Source: Pedobacter nototheniae (GTDB taxonomy: Bacteria > Bacteroidota > Bacteroidia > Sphingobacteriales > Sphingobacteriaceae). Taken from it: a DNA stretch of 64,000 bases. Of this stretch, positions 53,487 to 62,909 are shown piece by piece; the stretch's first letter is position 1, and each line of letters begins with the position of its first letter. The stretch covers positions 1 to 64,000 of the forward strand of contig NZ_RQRS01000025.1 in NCBI RefSeq assembly GCF_004335085.1, in the 5' to 3' direction. The notes below the pieces were generated by a model that worked only from the letters and a program-made list of their open reading frames with translations, did not search any database and was not told the DNA's origin. The translations under genes were made by a program, and so were the position numbers.

Positions 53487-55190
53487 TTACTTCAATGCTT
53501 CTAAATAAATATTAGTTTGCTTCTCAACTTCGTTAACGGCAAATTTTATTGCAGAACCTACTCTGGTTGTTTCGGCTTTAACAGGCATTTTATTAATTGT
53601 TGCCAATGCATTTACATACCATTTGCTCCAAACTTCGATAATATGCCTTTCTTCTGCTGCGGATTTACCTTCAGAAATTGCTTTTTTACTCAGTTCAAAC
53701 TCGGTTTTTAAACGAACTAAAGCGTCGTTTTTAACTTGTGTTACTGTTGCGCTTGCAGTATTTTCATCTGCATTAACTAAGGTATAGGCCGCTGTTAAAC
53801 CACTTATGCCAACATTTTTCATTTCAATAGGCGATACTTTATCAATGCGGTCGTTATCGGTATGGTAAAAAACATCAGTAAAATGCCACATCAATAAACC
53901 AGGTATTTTATTTTGAAGAAAAGGAGTATGGTCGCTTCCACCCTCAAAAGGATTATAGTTTACTGTCCAGTTGGCAAATTTGCCTTGTGCTTTACATATA
54001 TCGAAAATAAAATCATTAAAGTAATGAGGGAAAAGATCTTTTTCCTTAACATCTCCAGCACCCCATTCTGTATGTTTATCCGTTCCACGAGTCCATATTG
54101 CTGAAGGATCAGGCATCTTTTCTATGAGAAATGAACCTCCTGTTTTTTTAGTGTCCTCTCCAACCATGTCAAGGCTCATACCCCATAAAATTCCTTTTGC
54201 CCTAACGGTGTCGTCGGTAATATAGCGTCTGGTAGAAACAATTTCATCGCCCCATAAAAATGTTAGTGTACGTAAAGGTTTTATCTTTTTCGCCTGATAT
54301 AATTCAGCAGTTAAACGAGCCATTTCCGCTAAAGTACCAACTCCGCTTGCGTTATCATTAGCACCAGGCTCTTGTACGTGTGCACTAAATACAAAACGTT
54401 CATCCTGTTTTACACTTCCTTTTACGTTGGCAACTATTGTTAACTCTTCCGAAGGATAAATTTTAGTTTCAATATTTACCTTAAGTTTAACAGTACCTTT
54501 TTCACAAGCTGATTTTAACTTTTCCTTTGCGGCGTATGATAAAAGTAGCGTCCAAACTTCGCTATTAGCTTTCATACTGCTAAACTGTATGGATGTTTGA
54601 TGAATTTCTGGTTGTGTATATTTCGGCATAGAATAGCCCAAAACACCAATAGCTCCGGCTTTTGCTGCAATAGAAAGTAATCTGCCAGGATGTGATTCAG
54701 AAAAAATGATTTTTCCTTTTAAGTCCATTTTCTCAATTTCTGAAGGCACTATTTTGGAAATGAAAACAACTTCTCCAATAGCACCGCCAGCAGGAGTAGA
54801 GCCACAATTGATCGGAATCATATTGCGATTTGTTTTATAAGAAATTAAAGGGGTAGATTCTCCAATTATTTCAATGTTTGCATCAACGGGCTCCCAAGTG
54901 TTGTTTTTCATTGCCCGTTTCTCAATTCTATATGTTAACGGAGCTTCAAACTCATTTTGTTTTTGCTCTACAAAGCCTGCTTTTTTTAAAATGCTTTCTA
55001 CTTGTTTAATACTTGCATTAAACCCTGTATTGCCTGGTACCCTGAAATATTTTTCTACAAAAGCCGTTGTTTCAAAGGCGTTCTTTTCATTAAAACCCGC
55101 TCGGGTTAATTTAAAATATGGGTCTGCCGGACTTTGGGCGTACGTTGCTATTCCCGCAAAAAGCAGTGCTAAAAGTATCTTTGTTTTCAT
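53487..55190 (-). CDS. Secreted M28 family metallopeptidase (aminopeptidase-like)
   Basis: A 567-residue exported protein with signal MKTKILLALLFAGIATYAQ. The catalytic domain has zinc ligands in FSAHVQEPGANDNASG, GDEIVS and GSDHTPF, and a PA-type insert in the first half. It is longer than the 15529 M28 protein and belongs to a different subgroup. The terminal region (about 470-567) is helical. No neighbour suggests a role; likely peptide scavenging in the periplasm or outside. Confidence 0.86.
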   Translation of the reverse strand: MKTKILLALLFAGIATYAQSPADPYFKLTRAGFNEKNAFETTAFVEKYFRVPGNTGFNASIKQVESILKKAGFVEQKQNEFEAPLTYRIEKRAMKNNTWEPVDANIEIIGESTPLISYKTNRNMIPINCGSTPAGGAIGEVVFISKIVPSEIEKMDLKGKIIFSESHPGRLLSIAAKAGAIGVLGYSMPKYTQPEIHQTSIQFSSMKANSEVWTLLLSYAAKEKLKSACEKGTVKLKVNIETKIYPSEELTIVANVKGSVKQDERFVFSAHVQEPGANDNASGVGTLAEMARLTAELYQAKKIKPLRTLTFLWGDEIVSTRRYITDDTVRAKGILWGMSLDMVGEDTKKTGGSFLIEKMPDPSAIWTRGTDKHTEWGAGDVKEKDLFPHYFNDFIFDICKAQGKFANWTVNYNPFEGGSDHTPFLQNKIPGLLMWHFTDVFYHTDNDRIDKVSPIEMKNVGISGLTAAYTLVNADENTASATVTQVKNDALVRLKTEFELSKKAISEGKSAAEERHIIEVWSKWYVNALATINKMPVKAETTRVGSAIKFAVNEVEKQTNIYLEALK

Positions 55191-55245
55191 ATTAAAACTA
55201 AAGCCGAAAGATACTAAGAAAAATTATAGCAATTAATCCTGAGGA

Positions 55246-55704
55246 CTAATCGTAACGTTTTCCGGTTTTATTTTTTAAACCTTCATCTACTGAAAGTGGT
55301 CCGGAGCCAACTACCCAAAACAATATTAACATAAATAATACCAATATGGATAACCATAACTCTGAATTGAGCATGGAAAAACCATGGGTAAGGTTAACAA
55401 AAAAGACAGCAAACAGTAAAATTGGAATTTGAATTACTACAGCAAAACGCGTAACTAAGCCTAAGGTAATTAAAATACCTCCAACCAAGTGTGCAAACGC
55501 TATAATGTGAATGGCAACACTAATTAACATGCTAGAAAAACCAAATACATTGTTTTGGGTAATTAGATTTTGCAAAGTAGAGGTATCACTAATAAATGAA
55601 ACACCTTTGCCAAAGATAACCAGACCGAGAATGATTCTTAAAAAATCAAGCCATTTTGATTGATGAACATCGCCCCAATGTTCAATTTTACGGATAACGT
55701 TCAT
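55246..55704 (-). CDS. DoxX-family membrane protein with strong RBS
   Basis: A 152-residue integral membrane protein with four helices and the DoxX signature RIILGLVIFGKGVSFI and HLVGGILITLGLVTR. Family members influence membrane redox or detoxification; function unclear. Upstream is an AAAGGAGG Shine-Dalgarno, unusual here, whose following bases match those before the 55918 peptide gene. Confidence 0.87.
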   Translation of the reverse strand: MNVIRKIEHWGDVHQSKWLDFLRIILGLVIFGKGVSFISDTSTLQNLITQNNVFGFSSMLISVAIHIIAFAHLVGGILITLGLVTRFAVVIQIPILLFAVFFVNLTHGFSMLNSELWLSILVLFMLILFWVVGSGPLSVDEGLKNKTGKRYD

Positions 55705-55917
55705 GATGAACCTCCTTTTTATGTGAAATGATACATTAAGTTACAAAATAATATTAAGGAATCAAATAACTGTTTGATAATCTGTAGTGTTATATTTTTT
55801 TTGATTTCTTAACGATGAAATAGAATCCTAACGTAAAATTAACTAAAAATTAATTTGTACCGTTTCGGTTTTTGGTCTGAATTTTGTATAATTGTGCAAA
55901 TAGGGAGGTTTTTTATC
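55705..55917. promoter_or_regulatory. Divergent regulatory region with two strong Shine-Dalgarno sites
   Basis: The minus-strand DoxX gene and the plus-strand 36-codon gene diverge here. Both starts are preceded by a GGAGGTT core followed by a short T-rich spacer and TCATG, whereas most other genes in the window have no Shine-Dalgarno. A TTTG at 55871-55874 and TATAATTG at 55887-55894 may form part of the plus-strand promoter, though spacing is short. Confidence 0.5.
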
Positions 55918-56028
55918 ATGAGCAAAGAAGTTTTAGAGTTTTCAGTACAGATCGATGAGAAATTTGACCTAAATTTTAATTGGTTAGGCGGCTTTTGGGG
56001 TGCAGCATTAAAATTTATTGGTCAATAA
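55918..56028 (+). CDS. 36-residue peptide of unknown function
   Basis: A short gene encoding an acidic N-terminal half (MSKEVLEFSVQIDEKFDL) and a hydrophobic, aromatic, Gly-rich C-terminal half (NWLGGFWGAALKFIGQ). The second half looks membrane-active or like a bacteriocin-type helix, yet there is no GG leader or signal peptide. It is preceded by GGGAGG at good spacing, the strongest evidence that it is translated. Not recognised. Confidence 0.6.
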   Translation: MSKEVLEFSVQIDEKFDLNFNWLGGFWGAALKFIGQ

Positions 56029-56148
56029 TCATTCATTTTATTAGAAATAACAAGTAAAATTTTACTTGTGTGGTAGGTTATTGCTATTATTTTAAGTTTA
56101 AAATAAGATCGTTATATCATCAGCCCTTAACCTTTAAGGCCTTTTCCT

Positions 56149-56156
56149 TATATTTG
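56149..56156 (+). promoter_or_regulatory. rlmD minus-7 box (TATATTTG), leaderless context
   Basis: Exact TAnnTTTG match ending 7 nt before the ATG at 56164, so transcription would start at or very near the start codon. Confidence 0.6.
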
Positions 56157-56163
56157 CGGTATA

Positions 56164-57573
56164 ATGAGCAGAAGAAAACCCGGTACGGTAACTATAATTC
56201 CTAGTGTACACATTATTGATATTGCAGAAGAAGGAAAAGGTGTAGGCAAGGCAGACGAATTAGTTATTTTTGTTGATAAAGCCGTTCCCGGCGATATTGT
56301 TGATGTAAGATTAACTAAAAAGAAAAAAAACTTTGCGGAAGCAGTAATTGAACAACTGCATGAAAAATCTGCATTAAGAACAGATCCTTTTTGCCCTCAT
56401 TTCGGAACCTGTGGTGGTTGCAAATGGCAACATATGGGCTACGATTCTCAATTAAAATTTAAGCAAAAAAATGTTGAGGCTGCTTTACAACGTCTTGGCA
56501 AAATCGATACTTCTTCGGCCGAACCCATTTTAGGTTCTGTTAAAAACAGGTATTACCGTAATAAATTAGAATTTACTTTTTCTAACAAACGCTGGTTAGA
56601 AAAAACAGATATCGAACGTGAAGAGGATTTTGATATGAATGCCCTTGGTTTTCATGTGCCTTTACGCTTTGATAAAATTTTAGATATAGAACATTGCTAT
56701 CTGCAAGATGAACCTTCGAATCAAATTCGTAATGCAGTTCGTAAATATGCAACAGAAAATCAATTGTCGTTTTACGATTTGCGTAATCACGAGGGCGTTT
56801 TACGTAATCTGATTATTCGTACTTCAACAACTGGAGAAGTGATGGTGGCAGTTATATTCGCTTACCCTGAGCAGGAGCAAGTTGATGGTTTAATGAACTT
56901 TTTAAAGTCAGAATTTCCTCAAATTACTTCACTACTTTATATTATCAATCAGAAGAAGAATGATACCATTTTTGATCAGGAAGTAATTACCTTCTCTGGC
57001 AGAGATCATATTTTTGAAGAAATGGATGGCATCCGATTTAAAATTGGAGTAAAATCTTTTTATCAAACAAACTCTGATCAAGCGTTTGAGTTGTATAAAA
57101 TAACTAGAGAATTTGCCGATTTTAAAGGTGATGAACTGGTTTACGATTTATACACTGGCGCTGGAACAATTGCAAACTTTGTAGCCAAAAATGTAAAACA
57201 GGTTGTTGGTGTAGAGTATGTACCTACGGCTATTGAAGATGCTAAATTTAATTCTGCCTTAAACGGAATTGAAAATACCATTTTTTATGCAGGCGATATG
57301 AAGGATATTTTGACAGCCCAATTTATTGTAGATCATGGTAAGCCTGATGTGGTAATTACCGACCCGCCGAGAGCTGGTATGCATGCTGATGTTGTGCAAA
57401 GATTACTAGAAATGGAAGCCGAAAAAATTGTTTATGTGAGTTGTAATGCAGCTACACAAGCACGCGATCTGGAATTGCTAAGTTTAAAGTATAATGTTGA
57501 ACGCATTAAACCAGTAGATATGTTTCCGCATACGCAACATGTGGAAAATGTAGTGCTATTAAGATTGAAATAA
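56164..57573 (+). CDS. rlmD: 23S rRNA (uracil-5-)-methyltransferase RlmD
   Basis: A 469-residue S-adenosylmethionine-dependent methyltransferase of the RlmD/RumA family. N-terminal TRAM domain (residues about 10-70). Iron-sulfur Cys are in FCPHFGTCGGCKWQH (Cys77, Cys83, Cys86) with a fourth in DIEHCYL. SAM-binding VYDLYTGAGTIANFVA, DPPRAGMH, and catalytic VSCNAATQARDL complete the set. Modifies a uridine of 23S rRNA. Monocistronic. Confidence 0.94.
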   Translation: MSRRKPGTVTIIPSVHIIDIAEEGKGVGKADELVIFVDKAVPGDIVDVRLTKKKKNFAEAVIEQLHEKSALRTDPFCPHFGTCGGCKWQHMGYDSQLKFKQKNVEAALQRLGKIDTSSAEPILGSVKNRYYRNKLEFTFSNKRWLEKTDIEREEDFDMNALGFHVPLRFDKILDIEHCYLQDEPSNQIRNAVRKYATENQLSFYDLRNHEGVLRNLIIRTSTTGEVMVAVIFAYPEQEQVDGLMNFLKSEFPQITSLLYIINQKKNDTIFDQEVITFSGRDHIFEEMDGIRFKIGVKSFYQTNSDQAFELYKITREFADFKGDELVYDLYTGAGTIANFVAKNVKQVVGVEYVPTAIEDAKFNSALNGIENTIFYAGDMKDILTAQFIVDHGKPDVVITDPPRAGMHADVVQRLLEMEAEKIVYVSCNAATQARDLELLSLKYNVERIKPVDMFPHTQHVENVVLLRLK

Positions 57574-57668
57574 AAAATAAATTGAGAGAAGAGTTGAATT
57601 TAAGATTGAGTGACTTGTTATTATACATTTAACAAAGCATTCATTCAAACTTCAATAATTAGCTAAGT

Positions 57669-58076
57669 ATGGATAGAGAAGAATTATTAGGCGCAACGCC
57701 AGAAGATAGTGGGACAGAGAAACAGCAAAGTCCGTTATTGAGCTTAGAAAAGGATTTAGAATTTTATTCTGAATCTATAAAAGAGGTTGCTATAGAAATT
57801 ATGGTCGAAGGGATATCCGCTCACCCAATTTTTATTGCACATCAGCACCAGGTTAATATTGGTGAAATTATTTTAAATAAAGAAGAATTAAATACCGATT
57901 GGACAATTCAGGCGTCTACTTTGGAAGAGTTTGTAGAAAAAGGAATTATTAATAAAGAGCGTAAAGAGTCGTTTTTAAAAACATATAAAAAACCAGAAAA
58001 CTTTATGTGCTTATTTGTTGTGGTACCAGAAGGCGCAAACTTTGTTTATTATCCTTACAAAAAGAGTAGAGGATAA
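57669..58076 (+). CDS. Conserved hypothetical protein
   Basis: A 135-residue acidic protein. Acidic N terminus followed by an alpha/beta domain with HPIFIAHQHQVNIGEIILN and FMCLFVVVPEGANFVYYPY. No signal, no membrane helix. The sequence feels like a conserved Bacteroidota family but I do not know its function. It follows rlmD by 95 bp. Confidence 0.7.
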   Translation: MDREELLGATPEDSGTEKQQSPLLSLEKDLEFYSESIKEVAIEIMVEGISAHPIFIAHQHQVNIGEIILNKEELNTDWTIQASTLEEFVEKGIINKERKESFLKTYKKPENFMCLFVVVPEGANFVYYPYKKSRG

Positions 58077-58130
58077 TTTTATTTAGGTTGTAGGAAATTT
58101 ATTTCTCGATTAATGAATTCTATAAAAATA

Positions 58131-58165
58131 GAAACGCTGCGTTGCATCCACAAACGCAGCGGAAT
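58131..58165 (-). terminator. Terminator of the head GIN gene
   Basis: A 9-bp stem CGCTGCGTT / AACGCAGCG (58135-58143, 58153-58161). Reading on the minus strand it runs into a T-rich tail. Confidence 0.65.
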
Positions 58166-58185
58166 CATTAACTAAACCTATTTTA

Positions 58186-58893
58186 TTAATTTACTCTTTT
58201 AACTTCACCACTTTTAGATGATGATGTTTTTTTAAGAGATGCATTTCCTTTAAAATGAACATCGGCACCGCCACTTGCTCCAGCTTCTAAGCCTTTATTT
58301 ACTGAAATATTAACATCAGAACCGCCAGAGGCCGTTACTTTTGCATATTCAGCAACAAACTCATAAGCATCAATATCGCTACCGCCACTGGCTTGTACGC
58401 TTAAGTTTTCTGCCTTACCTTTTAAATCCACATCGCTACCGCCACTGCTTTGAAGGGTTAAATCATTACAAACCAAGCTTAATTTAAGGTCTGCACCTCC
58501 TGATGATCTGATTGATAATTTATCTGCTTTCATGGTTCCTTCTGTAAATACATCCGATCCACCTGAAGCTGTAAGCGCATTTAACGTTTTATAATTAAGG
58601 TAAGCTTTAATTATTTGCTTTTTAAACATGCCTCCCCAGCTTATTCCATCCTTCATTTTTATGGTTAAATTGCCGCCATTTTGCTCTACAACAATGTTTT
58701 TTAGTACCTCCGCATCTCCTTTAATGTTTAAGCTTTCTGACCCATTTTGTGTTAAATAAAGATCAATGCCGCTACTTATTGTAACGCTGTTGAAGCCCTT
58801 TACAGCTACATTTTTATTGTCTTGTGCCATAGCAAAGTGACTGCTAATGGTTATTAAAAACAAAAAGGCTGATGATTTAATCATTTTTTTCAT
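58186..58893 (-). CDS. Secreted head GIN domain protein (DUF2807)
   Basis: A 235-residue exported protein with signal MKKMIKSSAFLFLITISSHFAMAQ. The N-terminal half has the GIN-type start VKGFNSVTISSGIDLYLTQNG. The middle to end repeats short SGGSDV/SGGADV turns (at least six), the step pattern of a right-handed beta-helix. Ends in a Ser/Lys-rich tail. Such proteins are envelope-associated in Bacteroidota, with unknown ligands. Confidence 0.9.
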   Translation of the reverse strand: MKKMIKSSAFLFLITISSHFAMAQDNKNVAVKGFNSVTISSGIDLYLTQNGSESLNIKGDAEVLKNIVVEQNGGNLTIKMKDGISWGGMFKKQIIKAYLNYKTLNALTASGGSDVFTEGTMKADKLSIRSSGGADLKLSLVCNDLTLQSSGGSDVDLKGKAENLSVQASGGSDIDAYEFVAEYAKVTASGGSDVNISVNKGLEAGASGGADVHFKGNASLKKTSSSKSGEVKRVN

Positions 58894-59056
58894 GAGGATG
58901 TATTTAGTGTTTATGGTTTTTCTTCCTTTATTTGGTTAAGGTTTATTGATTAGACGTAAATAGGTGCAAAACGTTGCAAACATTTTAAATTATTTTTGAA
59001 ATAGTTTGGCATTCAGCCTTAAAATCGTTCTTTTTGTATTCAATCCACTTAATAAA

Positions 59057-59566
59057 ATGGCTACATCACAATTACTCATTCTTAACAAAAAACAAATTCA
59101 GCAAAAAATTAACCGTATTGCTTATCAAATTCTGGAAGATAACCTGAACGAAAAGGAAATTGTATTGGCTGGTATTTGGGATAGAGGCTATAAGTTGGCT
59201 TTAAGACTTGAAAAAGTGCTTAAAAAAATTGCTGGTTTTAAAATTGTGTTATTGAGGATTGATTTAGAACGCGATAGTAGTAAACTGATTGCTAAAACCG
59301 ATTTGGATGAAAGTCACTGGAAAAATAAAGTGATTATTTTGGTTGATGATGTATTAAATAGCGGCAAAACGCTGGCTTATGGTTTAGGTGTTTTCTTAAA
59401 TACACCACACAAAAAAATCCGTACGGTAGTTTTGGTAGATAGAAGTCATAAAATTTTCCCTATTGCAACAGATTTTGTTGGTTTAGAATTGGCCACAGTT
59501 TTAAAAGAACACGTAGATGTAGTAATGGATGTAGAAGGTGAAGAAGATCGCGTTTATTTAAGTTAA
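59057..59566 (+). CDS. PRTase-fold phosphoribosyltransferase
   Basis: A 169-residue type I phosphoribosyltransferase. The PRPP motif VIILVDDVLNSGKTLAYG is present. N-terminal helices and a C-terminal hood match PyrR/hypoxanthine-type enzymes. PyrR-like by length and motif; base specificity unknown. The ATG at 59057 is preferred over an upstream start at 59006. Confidence 0.86.
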   Translation: MATSQLLILNKKQIQQKINRIAYQILEDNLNEKEIVLAGIWDRGYKLALRLEKVLKKIAGFKIVLLRIDLERDSSKLIAKTDLDESHWKNKVIILVDDVLNSGKTLAYGLGVFLNTPHKKIRTVVLVDRSHKIFPIATDFVGLELATVLKEHVDVVMDVEGEEDRVYLS

Positions 59567-59577
59567 ACTCATATTTT

Positions 59578-60333
59578 CTAGCGTAAATATTTAAATAAAA
59601 TAATCAATAAGATTGTTAAAACTATTAAGAGCTTCGATATTTTATTGATCTTAATTTGAGGAGAATTAATCTTAAGTTTCTTGTATGCCTTGAATGTGAT
59701 GAGGTAGCTTAAAGGCATTAAAGTTGTAGGCAGAATGATAATCCAGTTTGCAATGGGCAAACTTAAGAGTGTCATAGTTAATACTGATGCAAAAATTGGA
59801 TAAATAAAAAGCTGCAGGCCATTCTCTTTCAGGTTAAATTGATCTTCGTTTTTATAGAATCTAAACTCTACTGAAAATTTCGCAAATAACCATTTGATTA
59901 GAACATAAAAGATAATGGCAATAACGATAGAGGCGTAAGTCGGAATTCCTAAATACTCAAAAACTTTTCCTGTATCACCATTTTTCACAAATGGAGCGAT
60001 TAGAATGTAACCAAAAAAAATGATTAAATTTTCTGCGCCTAACCATAATGTAAATAATTTTAATAGAGAAGCTCTTATAAAATTTGTTGAAATATAGGTT
60101 AATAACAAACCAAAAATTAATGAAAAAAAAGGGCCTGCAGAAGCAATAATAACTATTTTCGATTCATTTGTTGTGCGCCCAAGTTTTACATAATTACTGT
60201 GCAGTTCTGGGTTTAAATTAAAATAACCTGCCGTTATAAAGTGAGCAGATTCATGTAGGATTAATCCAATTATAGTAACACAAATTGCAATTAAAATGGA
60301 ATTTATTGCGAGCGCATTGTTCTTTATAATCAT
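59578..60333 (-). CDS. Integral membrane zinc protease-like protein
   Basis: A 251-residue membrane protein with six to seven helices. The first helix carries HESAH (His27, Glu28, His31), a zincin motif set in the membrane, as in site-2-protease or M50-like families. A second ligand region is not obvious (a GPFFSL turn may serve). It follows the AraC-type gene after 31 bp and is probably cotranscribed, so regulated proteolysis is possible. Low functional certainty. Confidence 0.68.
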   Translation of the reverse strand: MIIKNNALAINSILIAICVTIIGLILHESAHFITAGYFNLNPELHSNYVKLGRTTNESKIVIIASAGPFFSLIFGLLLTYISTNFIRASLLKLFTLWLGAENLIIFFGYILIAPFVKNGDTGKVFEYLGIPTYASIVIAIIFYVLIKWLFAKFSVEFRFYKNEDQFNLKENGLQLFIYPIFASVLTMTLLSLPIANWIIILPTTLMPLSYLITFKAYKKLKINSPQIKINKISKLLIVLTILLIILFKYLR

Positions 60334-60364
60334 AATACTTAAAATTCAACTTTATAAGTCAAAA

Positions 60365-61111
60365 CTATCCGAATTTTAAGAAAGATAATTGTATAAATCG
60401 GTCGTTTTTATTTTTAGATAATTGCCTCGGCGTAAAGCCAGTATATTTTTTTATTTCCCTAATAAAATGAGGCTGATCAAAATAACCAGCTTTTAAGCCT
60501 TTATTATCTTTCGCGATTTCTTCATAAATAGAATTAAAACGGATGATGTCTAAATAAGTTTTTAATGAAAAACCATACTGTTTTTTAAAGTATCTATTGA
60601 TCTGCCTGCTCCCCCAAAAAGTTTTTTCGGAAACGTATTTAACTGTGAAGTTATTTTTTTTAAAAACCAAATCGAAAAGATTTCTTTTTCTTTCATCAAT
60701 ATTTTTAGCATTAGAAATGATGAACTTGATATGATTTGAAATGTAGCGAATAAATTCATCAAACTTATTTGAATTTAAATTGTCCAAATTCCAGAAATTT
60801 AATGGAAGTGTAGTGGATGAATTTATTAATGATCTAAAATTCATTTTAAATAAGTATTCAGCTGCTAATGGTTTAAATCGAACACAAAGTAATTTAGTAT
60901 CCTTTATTGTTTTTACATCAATTGGAACGGTCCATATGCCTGTAATTTTTATTCTATCGATTTTATTTTCTCTAAATTCAATGATTAAGTCGAAGTAGCC
61001 ATTTGGGAGTATTGTGTAATCAGAATCGTCTTCCAGCGAATCAGATTTCCAAAAGCATCTAATAAAGTCTGATACTTGATTGTCGGGTAGAATCTCTTTA
61101 TAATTTATCAA
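60365..61111 (-). CDS. AraC-family regulator with DUF6597-like sensor domain
   Basis: A 248-residue transcription factor. N-terminal half (about residues 1-125) resembles DUF6597 sensors (DFIRCFWKSDSLEDD, LPNGYFDLIIEF). C-terminal half holds the two-helix-turn-helix AraC domain with SRQINRYFKKQYGFSLKTYL and AGYFDQPHFIREIKKYTG followed by TPRQLS. Probably first gene of an operon with the membrane protease-like gene. Confidence 0.88.
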   Translation of the reverse strand: MINYKEILPDNQVSDFIRCFWKSDSLEDDSDYTILPNGYFDLIIEFRENKIDRIKITGIWTVPIDVKTIKDTKLLCVRFKPLAAEYLFKMNFRSLINSSTTLPLNFWNLDNLNSNKFDEFIRYISNHIKFIISNAKNIDERKRNLFDLVFKKNNFTVKYVSEKTFWGSRQINRYFKKQYGFSLKTYLDIIRFNSIYEEIAKDNKGLKAGYFDQPHFIREIKKYTGFTPRQLSKNKNDRFIQLSFLKFG

Positions 61112-61191
61112 TAGATTTTAACTTTTGTCTTGTAAGCACGTAATTTAAAGGGAAATTTGCATTTCAGGCTATTTTTTTGCAATTTCCCTGC

Positions 61192-61815
61192 ATGCATCAC
61201 CCCAGGAAAAATACAATTATCTACAATTTTTTTTCATGGTATATCCAGTATATTATTAAAAAGGATTTTTCTTCCTTTAATTTCGATCATCCAGTATTTA
61301 AAAAAGATGATTCAATTTTATTGTTGGCAAATCATTTTAGTTGGTGGGATGGATTCTTTATTTTCTACATCAATAAGAAGATTTTCAAAAAGCAATTTCA
61401 TGTTCTCGTAAATGCTGAAAATTATAAAAAAGTAAGTTTCTTAAAATATTTGGGTGCTTTTGCTGCTGAAACAAAAGGTAAGGATGTTTTAGAAACCTTA
61501 AATTATGCAGGTAATCTTCTAGATAACCCTGAAAATTTGGTTCTTGTATTTCCGCAAGGCAAACTTCACTCCAACCACCTTAAAAGTATTAGTTTTGAAA
61601 AAGGCGTAATGCAAATGATTAATGCAAGCCAAAAAAAGATCAATATTATTTTCGCGGCAACACTTATCGATTACTTTTCTAAGCGTAAGCCCACCGCAAC
61701 TACTTATCTACAACATTGGGAAAGCGAAGAGTATATTAGTTTACAATTACTTAAAAGTGCGTACAATAAACATTATGAGCATTCGGTTGTTAAACAAACA
61801 CAAATTATCGAATGA
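61192..61815 (+). CDS. PlsC-like acyltransferase (carotenoid-linked)
   Basis: A 207-residue acyltransferase of the PlsC fold. The catalytic NHFSWWD motif (NHx4D type) has His48 and Asp53. The second block reads FPQG (120-123), where PlsC enzymes have FPEG. It is short for a PlsC. Overlaps the GT2 gene by 4 bp (ATGA). Position in front of GT2 and CruF suggests that it acylates a carotenoid glycoside, as CrtO does in staphyloxanthin (inference). The ATG at 61192 is preferred over a TTG at 61177. Confidence 0.76.
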   Translation: MHHPRKNTIIYNFFSWYIQYIIKKDFSSFNFDHPVFKKDDSILLLANHFSWWDGFFIFYINKKIFKKQFHVLVNAENYKKVSFLKYLGAFAAETKGKDVLETLNYAGNLLDNPENLVLVFPQGKLHSNHLKSISFEKGVMQMINASQKKINIIFAATLIDYFSKRKPTATTYLQHWESEEYISLQLLKSAYNKHYEHSVVKQTQIIE

Positions 61816-62909
61816 CCATTTTTATTCAAGTTGTCCTTATTTTTTTAGTGATTCGGTTTTCTGTAACCGTTTTCAATTTTATTTCCAATCCCAAATTACC
61901 ACGGGTAATTAAACACTTTCAATATAAAGTTTCCATCCTTATTCCGGCCAGAGATGAAGAGGAAAATATAATAGCGCTCCTTCAATCTATAAAAGAGCAA
62001 GATTATACCAATTATGAAGTCATAGTTTTAGATGACCACTCTAGCGACAATACTTTCTCGGTTGTAAAGAATTTTTGTGCCGATAATCCTCAATTTAGTA
62101 TTATAAAAGGGAAAAAATTACCCGAAGGCTGGTTAGGGAAAAACTATGCTTGCCACCAGTTAAGTGAAATAGCAACAGGTAAATATTTACTATTTGTAGA
62201 TGCGGATGAGCAGATTAAAATCGGACTGATTAATAGTTTAATTTATAGAATGGAACTTGGGCAATTGACTTTATTAAGTTTATTTACCAATCAGCAAATG
62301 CTTTCTATAGGCGAAAAGCTTACCGTTCCTTTAATGCATTTTATACTTTTAAACCTATTGCCATTAAGGTTAGTCAAATTATCTAAAAACCCTGCGTTTT
62401 CTGCAGCCAGCGGGCAGTGCATGTTTTTTAATGCGGCAAATTATCAAGAAAATAAGTGGCATCGTTTAGTAAAAGGGCAGGTTGTAGAGGATGTTGAATT
62501 GTTGAAGCTTGTAAAACAAGAAAAATATAAAGCAGAAGCTTTGTTGGCTAACGGCATGATTTACTGTAGAATGTATAAAAACCTGAACGAATGTTTAAAC
62601 GGATTTAGTAAAAATTTGCTTGCAGGTTTTGGTAATAACATCATAATCTTATTACTTTACCAGCTTTTGGTAATTATAGGTCCGTTGGTTTTAGTGTTTA
62701 ACTTTAATATTACGCTGCTCATATTACCCATAACTTTAATTGTTTTAAGTAGATTGATGATCTCTTATTTATCAGGACAAAATGCTTTTATTAATATCAT
62801 TTTGCACCCGATACAGATGTTATTTTTTTTAATTATTTCTATTATTTCTATCAAAAAACACATTTTTAAAACAGGCACATGGAAGGGCAGAAGGATAAGA
62901 CCGATTTAA
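61812..62909 (+). CDS. GT2 glycosyltransferase (CruG/CrtQ-like)
   Basis: A 365-residue membrane glycosyltransferase. N-terminal helix, GT2 catalytic domain with SILIPARDEEENI, VLDDHSSDNT and the DxD VDADEQ, and C-terminal helices (about residues 275-360). Its order next to a CruF-like gene matches the cyanobacterial CruF-CruG pair. It overlaps its neighbours on both sides (4 and 31 bp). Confidence 0.84.
   Translation: MTIFIQVVLIFLVIRFSVTVFNFISNPKLPRVIKHFQYKVSILIPARDEEENIIALLQSIKEQDYTNYEVIVLDDHSSDNTFSVVKNFCADNPQFSIIKGKKLPEGWLGKNYACHQLSEIATGKYLLFVDADEQIKIGLINSLIYRMELGQLTLLSLFTNQQMLSIGEKLTVPLMHFILLNLLPLRLVKLSKNPAFSAASGQCMFFNAANYQENKWHRLVKGQVVEDVELLKLVKQEKYKAEALLANGMIYCRMYKNLNECLNGFSKNLLAGFGNNIIILLLYQLLVIIGPLVLVFNFNITLLILPITLIVLSRLMISYLSGQNAFINIILHPIQMLFFLIISIISIKKHIFKTGTWKGRRIRPI

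Noticed and set aside
53913..54104. Plus-strand frame opposite the M28 gene
   Set aside because: Antisense to a complete signal-bearing peptidase, with no independent support.
61157..61411. Alternative reading frame overlapping the acyltransferase gene
   Set aside because: It is in another frame than the NHx4D acyltransferase protein, which carries the conserved motifs.
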